Part shown: positions 1 to 10,599 of the stretch, piece by piece
Layout of the letters: each line of letters opens with the position of its first letter
Position numbering within the stretch: position 1 is the first letter of the stretch
NCBI GenBank assembly: GCA_029378245.1
Contig: JARKIF010000039.1
Span: 310,001 to 374,000 of the forward strand
DNA length: 64,000 bases
Direction of reading: 5' to 3'
Source of the DNA: Roridomyces roridus
Lineage: Eukaryota; Basidiomycota; Agaricomycetes; Agaricales; Mycenaceae
Translations under genes and position numbers: made by a program
The notes under the pieces: model-generated
Seen by the model: the letters and a program-made list of their open reading frames with translations, nothing else
What the model was told of the DNA's origin: nothing
The model's database searches: none

Positions 1-437
1 TTGTATGGTTTGTATAGCTCGATACGGACATGTATTACATAGTTAATATACAGGGATATTTAGGCGCATAAGCAGAGCCAAAAAGGCAGTAAAAAGACCA
101 ACTCACCGAGTCCACAGAATGCCCTGGGTGCGTCCCAACAATGCCACACCGAACCTTGAAACAGTCCTTACGGTGTTCTTCAGGCAGCGCAGGGTGGCAA
201 CAATCTGATGGTGGTGGTGGCCAAAAAGACAGCCAAGTAACCACTCACCGACTCCCACAGAATGACCCTATGCCTTGAGTGCATCCGATGTGCCGTGCGT
301 GCCAAGTCCAGTCACAGATGAGGAATTCCGACGAGTGGAATGGAAGCCGAGGCAATCGGAAGAGGATTTGAGTCGGCGGGGCATCCAGCTCGTTTTTCAA
401 GCGTCTCAACAGAAGGACAAGGGAGGTCGCGATGGGT
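1..437. other. No confident gene (left edge)
   Basis: Short open frames occur on both strands but none has a recognisable motif or a convincing splice structure. Two similar short stretches (near 105-130 and 243-265) resemble minus-strand splice donors (ctcaccga) followed by cacagaatg, so this may be the tail of a gene on the minus strand that was interrupted by the element at 447-1361. Confidence 0.3.
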
Positions 438-446
438 GTGGAAGAG

Positions 447-1361
447 TAGTCTCGGCACCAGACCCTTATCACATCCCAAAGGGAACCCTGTCATAAGGGT
501 CTGGGGTAATCGGTCGCAGCTAAGCGGGACATTGCGCTATCAATTTTGATGGCAAATTCCCACCATATGTAGGGCTGTAGCATAGCTTTGATAACGATCC
601 GATAACGATTACACTACATCGATAAGCCTTTCTCCTGCTCCCTCCACCATCCCGGGACATCTAGACACCCCAGACAGCCTCTAGCAACCCCATAGCACCC
701 CACATTAAACTGTAATGAGCCAAACAGGTTCATCACGGCAATCTGGATCCATGGGACAATGCCGGCAGGGGTGTGGATGGAGTACCGGGGGAACCTTTCC
801 TTGATAAAATCAAGAATAATGTTTGTTTTTTCTGGATCTGTGTATCTATGGGCCCGAGAGCTGGCTCCATATGTTGCATCGTCTTCTTCATCATCTGAAT
901 TGTCTGAATTGTCACCAAGCTGATTGGGGTCCAAATCCATAAAATTGGTGTCTTCCTCTACTCCTGGGAAGTAGAGGTCTGGAATATGTGGTCCTGGTGG
1001 GCTGGAGGAGGCTCCAATGGTACTTTCAGCTTCTTCCTCCTCAAATCCATCAGAGAAGTGCATTTCCCCCCAGTGTGGTCTAATTGGATAAGCCATTGTG
1101 TGCTGTGGGGTGCTATGGGGTTGCTAGAGGCTGTCTGGGGTGTCTAGATGTCCCGGGATGGTGGAGGGAGCAGGAGAAAGGCTTATCGATGTAGTGTAAT
1201 CGTTATCGGATCGTTATCAAAGCTATGCTACAGCCCTACATATGGTGGGAATTTGCCATCAAAATTGATAGCGCAATGTCCCGCTTAGCTGCGACCGATT
1301 ACCCCAGACCCTTATGACAGGGTTCCCTTTGGGATGTGATAAGGGTCTGGTGCCGAGACTA
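447..1361. mobile_element. MULE-like non-autonomous DNA transposon with 258 bp TIRs
   Basis: Positions 447-704 and 1104-1361 are inverted copies of each other; I see no mismatch between them by eye. The element is bounded by the 9 bp direct repeat GTGGAAGAG at 438-446 and 1362-1370. Long inverted repeats plus an 8-9 bp target duplication are the hallmark of Mutator-like elements. The ends read TAGTCTCGG...CCGAGACTA. The 400 bp centre encodes a short acidic frame but no transposase catalytic domain, so it would need a transposase from elsewhere. Near-identical arms suggest a recent insertion. The same nine terminal bases close the element at 13574-15004. Confidence 0.85.
614..1096 (-). CDS. 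Short acidic ORF inside the MULE-like element
   Basis: A 160-codon frame starts at ATG 1096 and is the only long frame in the element's unique centre. The first ~75 residues are rich in Glu, Asp and Ser; a middle part of about 35 residues (DPEKTNIILDFIKERFPRY region) looks like a genuine protein segment. The last ~30 codons run into the left inverted repeat, so the frame probably ends by accident there. I do not recognise the family. A likely reading is the N-terminal scrap of a transposase or accessory protein left after internal deletion. It could also be a captured host gene fragment. Confidence 0.3.
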   Translation of the reverse strand: MAYPIRPHWGEMHFSDGFEEEEAESTIGASSSPPGPHIPDLYFPGVEEDTNFMDLDPNQLGDNSDNSDDEEDDATYGASSRAHRYTDPEKTNIILDFIKERFPRYSIHTPAGIVPWIQIAVMNLFGSLQFNVGCYGVARGCLGCLDVPGWWREQEKGLSM

Positions 1362-1370
1362 GTGGAAGAG

Positions 1371-2500
1371 AAGTCAAAGACTCTGCCCGCAAAGAGGCCA
1401 CGCGGTCATCGGTGATCGGCGTTGCAGCTTGCGGCTGCTGAACACGTGGTGCTGGTTGATGACTGAATTGGGAAAGAAGACAACAAACGCTAACAACACC
1501 CTCTTCTCTTCCCTCATCTCACCGACTCTCTGTCCCGTCCTCCCGCTGGTTTCTCCTGCTCGGGACTTGGTCCCACTAGCCCACGATGGCTCCCAGTGAG
1601 CATACCTGGCTTATGCGGGCCGTCGGAGTCTGACTCATTCTTGTAGACTCCATCCGCTGGGCGCCGACTCGGTCCTGGACTTGGAAGTTTTGACCGGCAG
1701 ACCTTCGGCAAACGGTGTGTGCCTTGATTCATCTACAGCTCTCGCCCACTTATGATACAGTCCCCCGTAGAGTGACCGACATCGCCGACCGTCCGCTGCC
1801 ACATATGTCGAACTGGAAGTATGTCATCTATATTCCCGCATCATCCACAGTCGCTGACCTCCCAATTAACCAGGTTTTCTCCCCTCTCCCGAGAACCTGC
1901 TTGCCTGGTACGGAAGGCGCGGTGAGTTTTCCTATGTGACCTGTGATATTGACATCCTAACGTTGGGACAGGCTACCACCCACGCAATCGGCTACGCACA
2001 CACACCTACGACTTATCTCATTATCTCAGCTTCCGTCAGCCTGGGCCTCAACTCCAGCGGTCATCGACGTTCACACTGTGGGCGCTGCCGCCCGGTACGT
2101 GTTCATTGGCCGCCGGATAATCCGAAATCTGATTTAGACCCAACAGTGTCATCCCGCGCACCGTCGCTGCTGCGTCGTCGCTGAGCGCTGAGGGCACGTG
2201 CACCATCTCGTTCACATAATTAAGTAGACTTGTACATTCGATAGTGCCACATCCAATATATACTGTCTAGCCTCATTGTGTGGATTATGAATGAGTGTGG
2301 ATGTCATTTCGGAGAACCTTTTGGGAGTGCTTTTTGGGGTCTTTTCTGGGCAAAAAAGCGCTTTTTAACGCAACCGGACCTAGCTTAAAAAAGTGCCGAC
2401 CTCTTTTTCCTCTTTCGCGCTTTCGGCTCTTTTTGGCTCCAAAAAAGACGAAAAAGACGCGAAAGCCCAAGTTGTCAAGTTGCTGATGGCTTGGGTTTCG
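1371..2500. other. Gene-poor stretch, possible decayed exons
   Basis: Nothing firm. Around 1720-2190 there are frames on the plus strand that could be joined by introns (donor gtgagt at 1921, donor gtacgt at 2096) but no family is recognisable. From 2300 to 2490 the sequence is unusually rich in runs of A and T (cttttt, aaaaaa), which breaks any reading frame. Confidence 0.3.
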
Positions 2501-2544
2501 GTAGTGAGTGTGCCCTGTATCATATATATTCGCACTGCTGACAA

Positions 2545-3100
2545 TGTATCTCAGCCTGAAGAACCGTGGTCCCGACGACTTGGAGGAGGGCATCTTCCAA
2601 ATGGCGTGCGAGACCATGCTGCTGCCGATGGAAGAGAAACTTCGCTTCGAGGCGACGAGAAGCCACGGGGGCCAATGCAGTCGATGCGACCGGACAGCCG
2701 GACACGGTGGAATTAATCAACGTCGCAAAGGACGACGCCCTCGCCTGGCCTCAAAAAGCCCGCCACGCGTATCCGTCGACGGTGTACGCGCACTGGAAGA
2801 ATGAATCACGCCCTTTGTCAAGAAATCAAGAAATCCATGGAAGTCAACGATACCATCCTTCAGATATTCAGCGATCGGCTCGGTCTGCCTCCCAATGCTC
2901 TGAAGAAGAGACACTTGGTGGACGAATACAGCGGTAGCCAAACTCGTGTGATCAAGAATCCCCCTTCCCCGCAAGAGCCTCCGAAAGTCGCGATCGGGGC
3001 TCATACGGACTTTGGCAGTCTCTCGCTCTTGCATAGTCGGCTTGGAGGACATCTTGTGGCAGTCGACGCGCGCGCAGGACGGTATACCCAACACGGTAGA
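2545..3100 (+). pseudogene. 2-oxoglutarate/Fe(II) oxygenase remnant (isopenicillin-N-synthase-like)
   Basis: Three overlapping frames must be joined to give one recognisable protein. Frame one (about 2550-2660) matches the part before the core (ACETMLLPMEEKLRFEA). Frame two (about 2655-2805) continues with GQPDTVELINVAKDDALAWP. Frame three (2801-3075) carries SDRLGLPPNALKKRH, a conserved SQTRVIKNPPSP stretch and the iron-binding pair in GAHTDFGSLSLLH. Homology ends just after that point, so the second iron-binding His and the 2-oxoglutarate Arg are missing. In this family the enzyme hydroxylates or desaturates small molecules using iron and 2-oxoglutarate. With two frame changes and a lost C-terminus it cannot make an active enzyme. 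Frame shifts by assembly error are possible but would not restore the end. Confidence 0.75.
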
Positions 3101-3558
3101 CGCCGTTGGGAGGAGGCCTGGCGTCGAATCACTTAACGAGTACACCAGCAACTTGAAGTAGATTTTCTTTGCAGTCACATGTCACGACGCCAGTGGATGA
3201 GTTACCGGATGAGTTGGTGTGGGTTGGCGTGAACGCAACAGAAAAGAAAGCAACGCCGCAATGGTACGGACTATGTAGCATGAATGGAGAAAGATGACCA
3301 GTGATCAGAGTGTCGTCCTGCATGATTGTAGAATGGAGGAAGACTGTAAGGCAGGTGCATCAGCTTCGGTGAGAGCATTGCCAGCAAGGCATTAAGGAGA
3401 GCCGTGTGTGAATAGCTTGTCCAGAGCTCGGTGTACACGGAGAGCTTCGAGCCTTCGACTTCATCATTCGCTTTGACCCCAGAAATTGTTATTTATACGT
3501 CTTGAGAGAGTGTCTTGCTCTCAGGGGGACACGATGCTGCTTCAATGATTATGTTTTG

Positions 3559-3943
3559 TAGGGTGCTGTTTTTAATGCCTGTTTGCAAACCGGTTTATAA
3601 ACCGCTGTTTATAAACCCGGTTTATAATGTTTCTCGACGGATGTTCGGTTTATAAACGGCACACAGGATCAATCTGATACCATCAATCGTGCTGATGGCA
3701 GTCTGATGAGTGTTCTACTTGCTCAATGGTGGGTCAAAGCCCAGTCAGAGCTTATGGAAACTCACAGAGGCACGTCAGAGGCTCCACCGTCCGGGGAAGG
3801 TGAAAATAGTTGACAAATGGCTCTCAGAACCGTGAATTTCCTCTTCTGCTATTCGGTTTATAAACTGGTTTATAAACGCCCTGTTTGCAAATCAGGTTTG
3901 TAAACCGGTTTTTAAGGGTCTGGGAATTAAAAACAGCACCCTA
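3559..3943. mobile_element. hAT-like MITE
   Basis: The 385 bp element has ends TAGGGTGCTGTTTTTAA and TTAAAAACAGCACCCTA and is flanked by the 8 bp duplication ATGTTTTG (3551-3558 and 3944-3951). The other arm of the big inverted repeat carries the empty site (a single ATGTTTTG followed by aacgcc, read on the minus strand near 21740). An 8 bp duplication with TAGGG-type ends is characteristic of the hAT superfamily. Inside, near both ends, several copies of GGTTTATAAAC-like palindromic motifs occur, as expected for subterminal transposase-binding sites. It encodes no protein. Confidence 0.9.
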
Positions 3944-4023
3944 ATGTTTTGAACGCTCAGGCCCCCCTTTTCCGGACGAGATTTTGGGGAGAACCGTTGA
4001 AGAGTCCGCAGTCGTAGGAAGGT

Positions 4024-5347
4024 CACTGTGAGACCCGGGGGACATGATTTTCATGTACCCCGGGTACCCCCAAATCATGCACCGATGCCATGAAACTCAC
4101 GTGAGGGTGGTCGAAAATCACCTCCTCCTCCATGAAATGTGAATAACCAATTCATGTCCGTTTTCGACGTTTTCATGTACCGAATTCATGTTCCCATGAC
4201 ATGAAAATGACTGGGAACTGAGTGGGTTTGATTTTGAGCAATGCAGCTTCCTAATGAATACTATTCCTGAGGGACTGAATTTCGGATGAAAGGAATATGA
4301 ATTTCAAAGTAATGTAGCTAATACAAGGAAGTGCTACCAGCAGCCCGCCCGCTATTGCTTCCACCACCACCGGGACTCAAGAGCCACACACGCATCACCG
4401 GATTCGAAAAGATCAACCTGCGGCTGGATGTCAGATCAGAATGCGGCTCGAAGGTGTACACTAGTACACACCTCAAGCAGTGGGAGGCCACAGTAGCGGC
4501 GTCGTAGATGGGGAGGGAATCAAGCTCAAGGACAAAAGCCATAGAAGGGCACATACCTGAAAGAAGCGAGCTCTGGCCCCGCCATCGACTCGAGAAGCTT
4601 GAGGACATCAAGTTCGTATCCGGTCAACAGATCGTAGCAGGATGAGCTCGTGACGCACCTGAGGTCAACAGTGATTGGAACACTGGGTCCCAAGAACCAA
4701 GCCCTACACTCAGTCGAGACAGCCACAGCGGCTTCTTGTGCTGTCTTCAAGCTGTCGTCCGAGGTTCATGATGTGCAGAGTGGAAGGGCATCAAAGGGTC
4801 CAGACGTTGATATTGCAATGAAGTACTGTCGACAGGGGGCTCCTGGGGAGAAGAGAGTGGAGGAGAGGTACATTGAAGAATGGGGGGGAAGGCGACATGA
4901 GGGTTGGGAGGAAGGAGTGGAGCGCCGTGACAGACGTGACACCACTGACCTCATCCGCAGCATGGCTCCACACCGGCCTTCCCACAACTTTCCCAAGTCC
5001 TTCTCCGTGCAAATATCTCACTGTGCAACAGCGCGGTCATCAAGGGACGTCCAGACGGGGTATAGGTTGATCGAAGAAGACCCTGGCTCGATCAATGTTC
5101 ATTTCCATCTTGCTCCCTGATTTTCATGTGTTTCTCCCATGATTTCGGCTTCACCAATTCAGCGGAATTGTTCCTGATTTTCACCGAAGAGGCCATGATT
5201 TGATACATTGTACGGACTCTGTAAAAATCGCAAATTAACGTCTGAAGTACCCGAGGTATTTGATCTGTTCATTTCAGGCCATAGACTGTGATTCTGCTTG
5301 TTCATGGCACGGCGACATGAAATTCATGCGCCGTTGTTTTCACAGTG
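4024..5347. mobile_element. CACTA (EnSpm/CMC)-like non-autonomous element
   Basis: The 1324 bp insert begins CACTGTGAG and ends TTTTCACAGTG, with the 3 bp duplication GGT on either side (4021-4023, 5348-5350). The empty site GGTAACCAG is preserved in the right arm. A CACTG start and a 3 bp duplication fit the CACTA superfamily. Both ends carry many TTCATG/CATGAA motifs in both orientations, like the subterminal repeats of that group. Frames of 97-156 codons inside have no transposase signature and overlap one another on both strands, so I treat them as chance frames. Confidence 0.85.
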
Positions 5348-6018
5348 GGTAACCAGAAGATGCGGGCAACAAGCGGGGGCGCAGAGGATTCGAGGGAAGG
5401 GATAGCTCCTTGTTGCTCCAGGAGAAAGAACACAGAGATTGGGTTGGTGGGGAGCGGAGGCAAAAGAGAATATCAGATCAGCCGACACGGCGTGCCGAGT
5501 CAGGGTCGTGTTTGTTTGTTTGTTTGCAATTTCCGAAACCTCTTGTTCTTGACCACCACCGTCGTTGGCAATCAAAGCTTCTCAGATGCTCAGGCAGTCT
5601 CCGCTCTCTCAATGCAAGCCCGAATCAACCCAAGTCGAGTAACTTCCCGAGACGGCTGGAGACGCAATGGTCTTGGTCCGTGGTTTGGCCGCTGGCGCAC
5701 TTCGCGCCTGTCCTCCAAAGCATCACTGGCCCGTGTCTATCTCGAAGGTCAGCACGAGAATGCGCGGCGTGCGCGCGTCAAGACGGTGCGCATGGATGAG
5801 TGCGCTGCTCGTCGACTATATCCGTCTGTCGGAACTTGTGGAAACAAACGCTCAAGATGCTCGGCCGTCTAATTGAGAGGAAGGTATCTCCGTTTGCAGA
5901 ATGTAATGGGGGTACAAATGCGATATTGATATACACAAATCGAGCCGGTTTCTATTGGACAGAGTGAGCACTGTGGAGCAAGGACGGACGATAAAGACGA
6001 ACAGAATATAAATGATCC

Positions 6019-7594
6019 TTATTTACTTAGGTCGCTGATGCCTGGCGACGCGTCAGCCGTGAAAACGATAGAGGGCAAATTGACGGACCTGCTCAGCATG
6101 TGATCGCGCAGACCCTGCTCACTGAACGAGCGACGCGAATGTGGACATTCTGGGCAGAGCATTGGGCGCGTTGTTTCAGGGGCTTTTGTTGCTTTGTGCC
6201 TAGCAAAAGTTTAGGTGTCGGTTGAGGCTGGTGGAAGGCAACTCGCTTATGAGAAGACACTCCGTCGGCTCGCAACTCGTTGCATTGCTCACAGCGGATT
6301 CTGTCGCCAGGCCGCGCAGGCATGTTGGGCGGGAGCACGCCAGCTTTCATCCATTCGAGCTGGGCGAGGGTAAGGCGACGAATCTGGGCCCATACTAATG
6401 AGGTCGTGAGTCCTTTATTCACGAGAACAGAAAACACGAACCCGTGGTGGTAATAAGCTCCAGATCACGATTGAACGCGTCAAACACGCTGAGCGCTGCC
6501 GGACATCGCAATACGCCTTGGACCTTCTTGTTTTCCGCCATACACATGCTCTTCATGCTGTTGGATGTCAGTGGGGTAGGACAGGATGCCAAGCGACGTA
6601 CAATGAAAGGTTGGCACTCTTGACGACAGCCTTTTCTACGAGGTACGCGATTTGCCAGGATTCGAGGGCCTTGGCGTTCTGGGGAGCATTGAGCTTCGGA
6701 AGTAAAACGTCGAGACAAACCACAACTTGAGAAATCTTGGACCGATCCAGGGCTCGCAGTGCACATTCCTGCATGAAAAAATGAGCGGAAGAAAAGACAT
6801 TTATAGAGTCACCCACCGCGTCCAACTGTTCGCCTCGGTCGACGACCAGCGCTTGTTCTCGTTTGTTTTCAGCATCCTTGATCGCGCGTCGGGAGTATCG
6901 GTAGACGGTCCCGCCGTTGGGAAGGGTGCACGACTCGCGAGGCAGCCAATTTCCCCACGACAGAGTAGTGTATTTGTGTCGTTTATCGTGCCACATCGAG
7001 TTGCCGCTGAAATTGTCGGCCTTGGTTTGAAGAGTTGGCTAACACTCACTGGAGGAGCATTCCCCTGCATTCGGCCTGCTTCAAACGTGAGAATGGGATG
7101 GCGCAACACGGAGTCAAGACCCACCGAGCAAGCCCGAAAACGGAAGAGAAAATGGCAAGGTTGGGAGTCTGTCCATGCAGAGCAACGCTGCACCGTATTG
7201 TTGAATGGATTTGGGCATTGAAATAGCATACAAACTGTGCAAAGACCGCCGCCGAGCAGCCAGAACGCATAGGCCGAGGGAGAGTAGTTTCTGCTGGCTT
7301 CAACAACGGGAGGTGGGGGTAGTCTTGAGCAGTTCCCGCGGGACATATTTCCATAAGATGATTCCCAGAGACGGTTGGTTTGAATGAATGCACGCAGAGA
7401 CTTTGAAGTGCAAGAGAGTTTGGCCAGATCGAACGGACCGCAGAAGCTAAAAATCTAGACATAAATGTGATCCCAAAGACGAGGAAGACGCGCACAACAC
7501 GCACATGAAATCCGATATCCAACGGAATTTCTTTGCAGACAAGCACTGAAGTCGAGTCGCTGGTTGGGAATCGAGCTGGATGGAAGTCGCGCAT
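6019..7594 (-). CDS. F-box / zinc-finger protein A, left-arm copy
   Basis: This is the mirror copy of the right-arm gene at 18886-20464; see that entry for domain order. It reads outward from the palindrome, with the start at 7594 and the stop at 6019. Splicing is needed: the first donor lies right after the codons for DIGFH, and the second exon carries the helix LAKLSCTSKSLRAF. It differs from the right copy only toward the 3' end. One Cys of the C-terminal Cys/His finger reads Arg here (PHSRRSF instead of PHSRCSF), one codon is missing just before the end, and one substitution lies near 6536. F-box proteins of this kind are taken to be substrate-recruiting subunits of SCF ubiquitin ligases; the substrate is unknown. 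Confidence 0.6.
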
Positions 7595-7684
7595 GAGAGA
7601 GAGAGAATGACAGCTGTGTGAGCGCCGAACTCGCTTGATCACTGATCATGACCACCATGTCCTGGGTCGTCTCCTGCTCTTCTC

Positions 7685-8273
7685 AGTACTAGGGCTCGCG
7701 CTCGTCGTTGTCTGCAACGGTCACCGGCGATACAACGCTCCTCCTCCGGTGTCTCGATCTCTCCATTCTTCCAGTGGCACTTCTGCGTTCCCGAGTCAAT
7801 CTCCGAGTAAACAAATTATTTGCTGCGGGTATAAAAACCCAGCCTCTCGGCGGCTGACACTCCAATCTTCTGCTTCTGACTCTCGTTGTCCTCAATTCGC
7901 GATCCGTCCTCAAGGATATGGGGTGCGCAGGCGTACATGTGGGGTGGATGGACGTGGTGCAGTTATCACTCTGGGAGAGCTTCCGACAGGTGCAAATCTG
8001 TGCCGAAGCATTGCACCAGCTCCCAGGTGGACTGTCACTGCGGTACTATCTACTGGCAAACTCACTTCCCAGACTCGGCGAGGTCGGTGGGGCGGGGGAA
8101 CAATCCCTTGACGGTACGCATTCTCTTCGTCGCTGTGCCCTCACTCATCCCTTTCTCCCAGCCCGGGGTAGTCAGTAGATAGTTTTCCCGGGGGATGGGC
8201 TCGCAACCCTTCGCGCTCCCTTGTCGTGGGCCCCGGGCTTGAGACTCGCAAGAGTCGACCAAGCGCGCGAAAA
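7685..8273 (+). repeat. Dispersed TATA/intron/3'-block module, copy a
   Basis: This is the best preserved copy of a family seen six times in the window. In order it has a conserved ~140 bp upstream block, a TATA box (TATAAAAA at 7830-7837), a GC-rich start region (cggctgacactcc), a short coding part, an intron (donor gtacgcatt near 8113, acceptor ctcccag near 8161), and a final exon ending in codons for Gly-Ser-Gln-stop. A conserved 3' block follows at 8168-8273, GC-rich and ending gcgcgcgaaaa. From ATG 7918 the frame would give about 75 residues, with LWESFRQV and HQLPGG recurring in other copies. It lies between the divergent F-box genes A and B, pointing toward B. Confidence 0.65.
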
Positions 8274-8982
8274 TTCTGCATTCATGTATCTCTCTACCCT
8301 TCTAATGCAATTTTTTACTTCGAAAACCGAGTCTCTATCCAAAGAAAATGAGAGGACTAGCGACGCAGTCAGCCAGGCCCGGGCGGCCCGATGAGGACAG
8401 AAGCATCAACGTCAACGGCCGCGCTTCCACCACCATCTCGATTCTTAACCTCAGCTGCATTGTCGACGCAAGCAGACGACCATGGGCCTTCAAAATTGAC
8501 AAATTCACTCCGAGCTATGACGACAATCTTCTCTGCATCTCGGACAACGGTCTATGATGTCGCTACTGGCAAGAGAAAAAATTGGCCAGGCTGACGGTGT
8601 ACATCTGTGCGTCCGTGTCTTTCTTTCTGGTTTAATTCTGGGGACTCATTGTTGAACAGGCACAACCACCGTCGTTTGTCGCGCGCTTCACCCAAGCTTC
8701 ACCGTCGCACGACGTGATCAAGGTCCCAATACCCCGTGCCAGCCTTCTCCCCCGTCTTTTTTGACATCTAGTCGTGCGCTGGGAAGTCGCTTGTCCGTTG
8801 CCTGAGCAGGTGCCTACGCATCCCATTCTGAGACAACTTTTTGGCTGATGGAATGGACAGTACTTATTGCAACTTTTGACGCTGGTCGATCAACCCTATA
8901 TGTTGATTTGTCAGTTTCGACCACGTCTTCGAGCCCCGCTCATTCCACACCAGCTATCTCGCCCTCGCCCTTTCAAAGTGTA

Positions 8983-10547
8983 ATGGCTCTTCTATACAAC
9001 CCGCCAAAACTCGTGGACGTAGTCTTGTTGGTCAGTGCCTGTTATTTGCTGGAGTTGGCTACTGACATCCCGTCTTCCAGACCTCTTTGTACTGCTCCCC
9101 AAACGACCTACTTCAGCTACGAGCAACGTGCAGGAGGCTCCGCCAGCTATTGTCCGACTCGCTCGCCTGGTCTGCTGCTCGCCGCAACACTCACGGCGTA
9201 CCTTCACCACCTGAAGGCTTCTCCGAAGTCGCGTGGGCGAGCCTCCTTTTCCGCTCGAAGGCTTGCTCGGTGCGTAAGAGTTTGTGCATCTGAATAGGCT
9301 TTCCCGACACATATCCAGGAATGCGGCAGCGCTTACGTCGGTATACCGGAGTGCTTCCCCTTGGGCATCCAGTGCTGTTCGGTGAGTTCGTTTGGACGTG
9401 CTCGCGCATTTGTTGAACTCTCCCAAGGACCTGTGTCGTGAACGCATTACCTCGTATGTTGATTATATGTGTGTAGCGACTTTCTGTCGTGCTCATCAGT
9501 CTCTCCAGCGGCCAAACGAGGCAACATCGAGCTCGCTGGGTTTTCCTTTATGCCATTCGGGAAAAGTTCTGCTACGACGCTCTCCAACTTCACCGCTGGA
9601 TACCGAGACCCAAGGAGGTACTGGCAGGAAAGTTCATACCTGCCGAGGCCGCGCTAGCTGCAGACCGCGAGTACAAGGAACGGCCGTCAGACGAGGCGTT
9701 CTTCCAGGTGCAAAAGTCGTGCCGATTCCGTTTTGAACTTGAGCTCACATTTGTAACAGGAGCACTGGCGTCGCCAGGCAGTGATCGGCGCTTGGACCAA
9801 GGTATGCTCACAACCTCATTCCAGGCTTGGCTGCGCGTGAAACATGTCTATACAGACCCACGTCGAGTTGCTGCGATGGAAGGCTCGGTTCGATTCGATT
9901 GACCTGGATCGGGTGAACCGCACGGTGTAAGCCCCCTTTTTTGAGATTGAGGATGCATTCAAACTCTTTTGCAGACTCTTCCAATATGCGTCATCCAAAG
10001 GCCTCCGTGGTGCCGACGTTGTCAGATCACCGACAGTCAAGGACGTCTTCGCTCTCTTCGAGCGGGACAAAGCGCTTATCTGGAATCCCCATGGTCCGAT
10101 CTTCCTTCATCTTGGCTACATCTGTCTTGACCCAGTTTCACAGTACTCGACCTTCGCACTCTGAAGATGGATCTCGACCTGCTCGACTACCACACTAGAT
10201 TGTTCCAGGATACGCGGACCCGGATGGACAAAATCAAGTGCAGTGTCTGTGAGCGCATGGTGCCAACAGATGATTTCGAATATCACTGTTATGACCGGTG
10301 AGCTAATACCAGGAATGTGAACAACGGCTTGCTAATTATCCCGGCAGGCATCCTGACTTCAGAGTGGAGTGTTTGCGGTCTTGCAAATTCGACTCGCTGG
10401 TCACTCCGGAGGAGCTTGTTGATCACACTCTTGACTGGTGAGTTGGCGATGACTAGCCACTGTGGCGCACAGCTCATCACGCATACCAGTCACTCGTTAT
10501 ATCGCTTACAAGAAGGGGATTTTCACTCGAGATACTACCTTTCGTAG
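8983..10547 (+). CDS. F-box / zinc-binding protein B
   Basis: Exons can be followed from ATG 8983: exon 1 (PPKLVDVVLL), an intron with donor gtcagt after TTG TTG, then an F-box helix region with DLLQLRATCRRLRQLL. A short Cys-rich exon follows (ECGSAYVGIPECFPLGIQCC). A long helical part reads on to about 10160. A treble-clef-like stretch then has KCSVCERMV and a paired His (YHCYDRHPDF), and the gene ends HSRYYLS-stop at 10547. The order F-box, Cys pairs, Cys/His finger is common in mushroom F-box proteins, probably SCF adaptor subunits. Near 10160 the frame after STFAL must shift to reach KMDLDLL, so there may be a frameshift or an intron I could not place. Its first 230 bp are inside the palindrome arm, the rest in the spacer. 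Confidence 0.6.
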
Positions 10548-10599
10548 AGTCAATGTATATATATTTTGCCGAACTTCTGTCGTTTGATCTGGAACCTTC

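Larger units (their letters stand above)
3410..9210. repeat. Left arm of giant inverted repeat
   Basis: This arm matches the reverse complement of the right arm (17270-21875). From about 6093 to 9210 the two arms align without a single indel: left plus right coordinate is always 26480. I find only isolated substitutions there (for example near 6536 and 9191). Further out (5640-6090) small indels appear, and from 3410 to 5640 the match is clearly weaker. The left arm is longer because of two insertions absent from the right arm: a hAT-like MITE (3559-3943) and a CACTG element (4024-5347). The inner junction is sharp after ccttcaccac at 9210. Confidence 0.93.

Noticed and set aside
4650..5120. 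156-codon plus-strand frame inside the CACTG element
   Set aside because: It overlaps other long frames on both strands, has no transposase or domain motif, and the region is defined as insert by its ends and the empty site.
6727..7221. Long plus-strand frames across F-box gene A (left arm)
   Set aside because: They are antisense shadows of the spliced F-box gene on the minus strand; the same shadows appear mirrored in the right arm.
7685..8273. Dispersed module as a solo LTR
   Set aside because: There is no TG...CA border, no target duplication that I can see, and the modules contain a spliceable exon structure ending in conserved codons.
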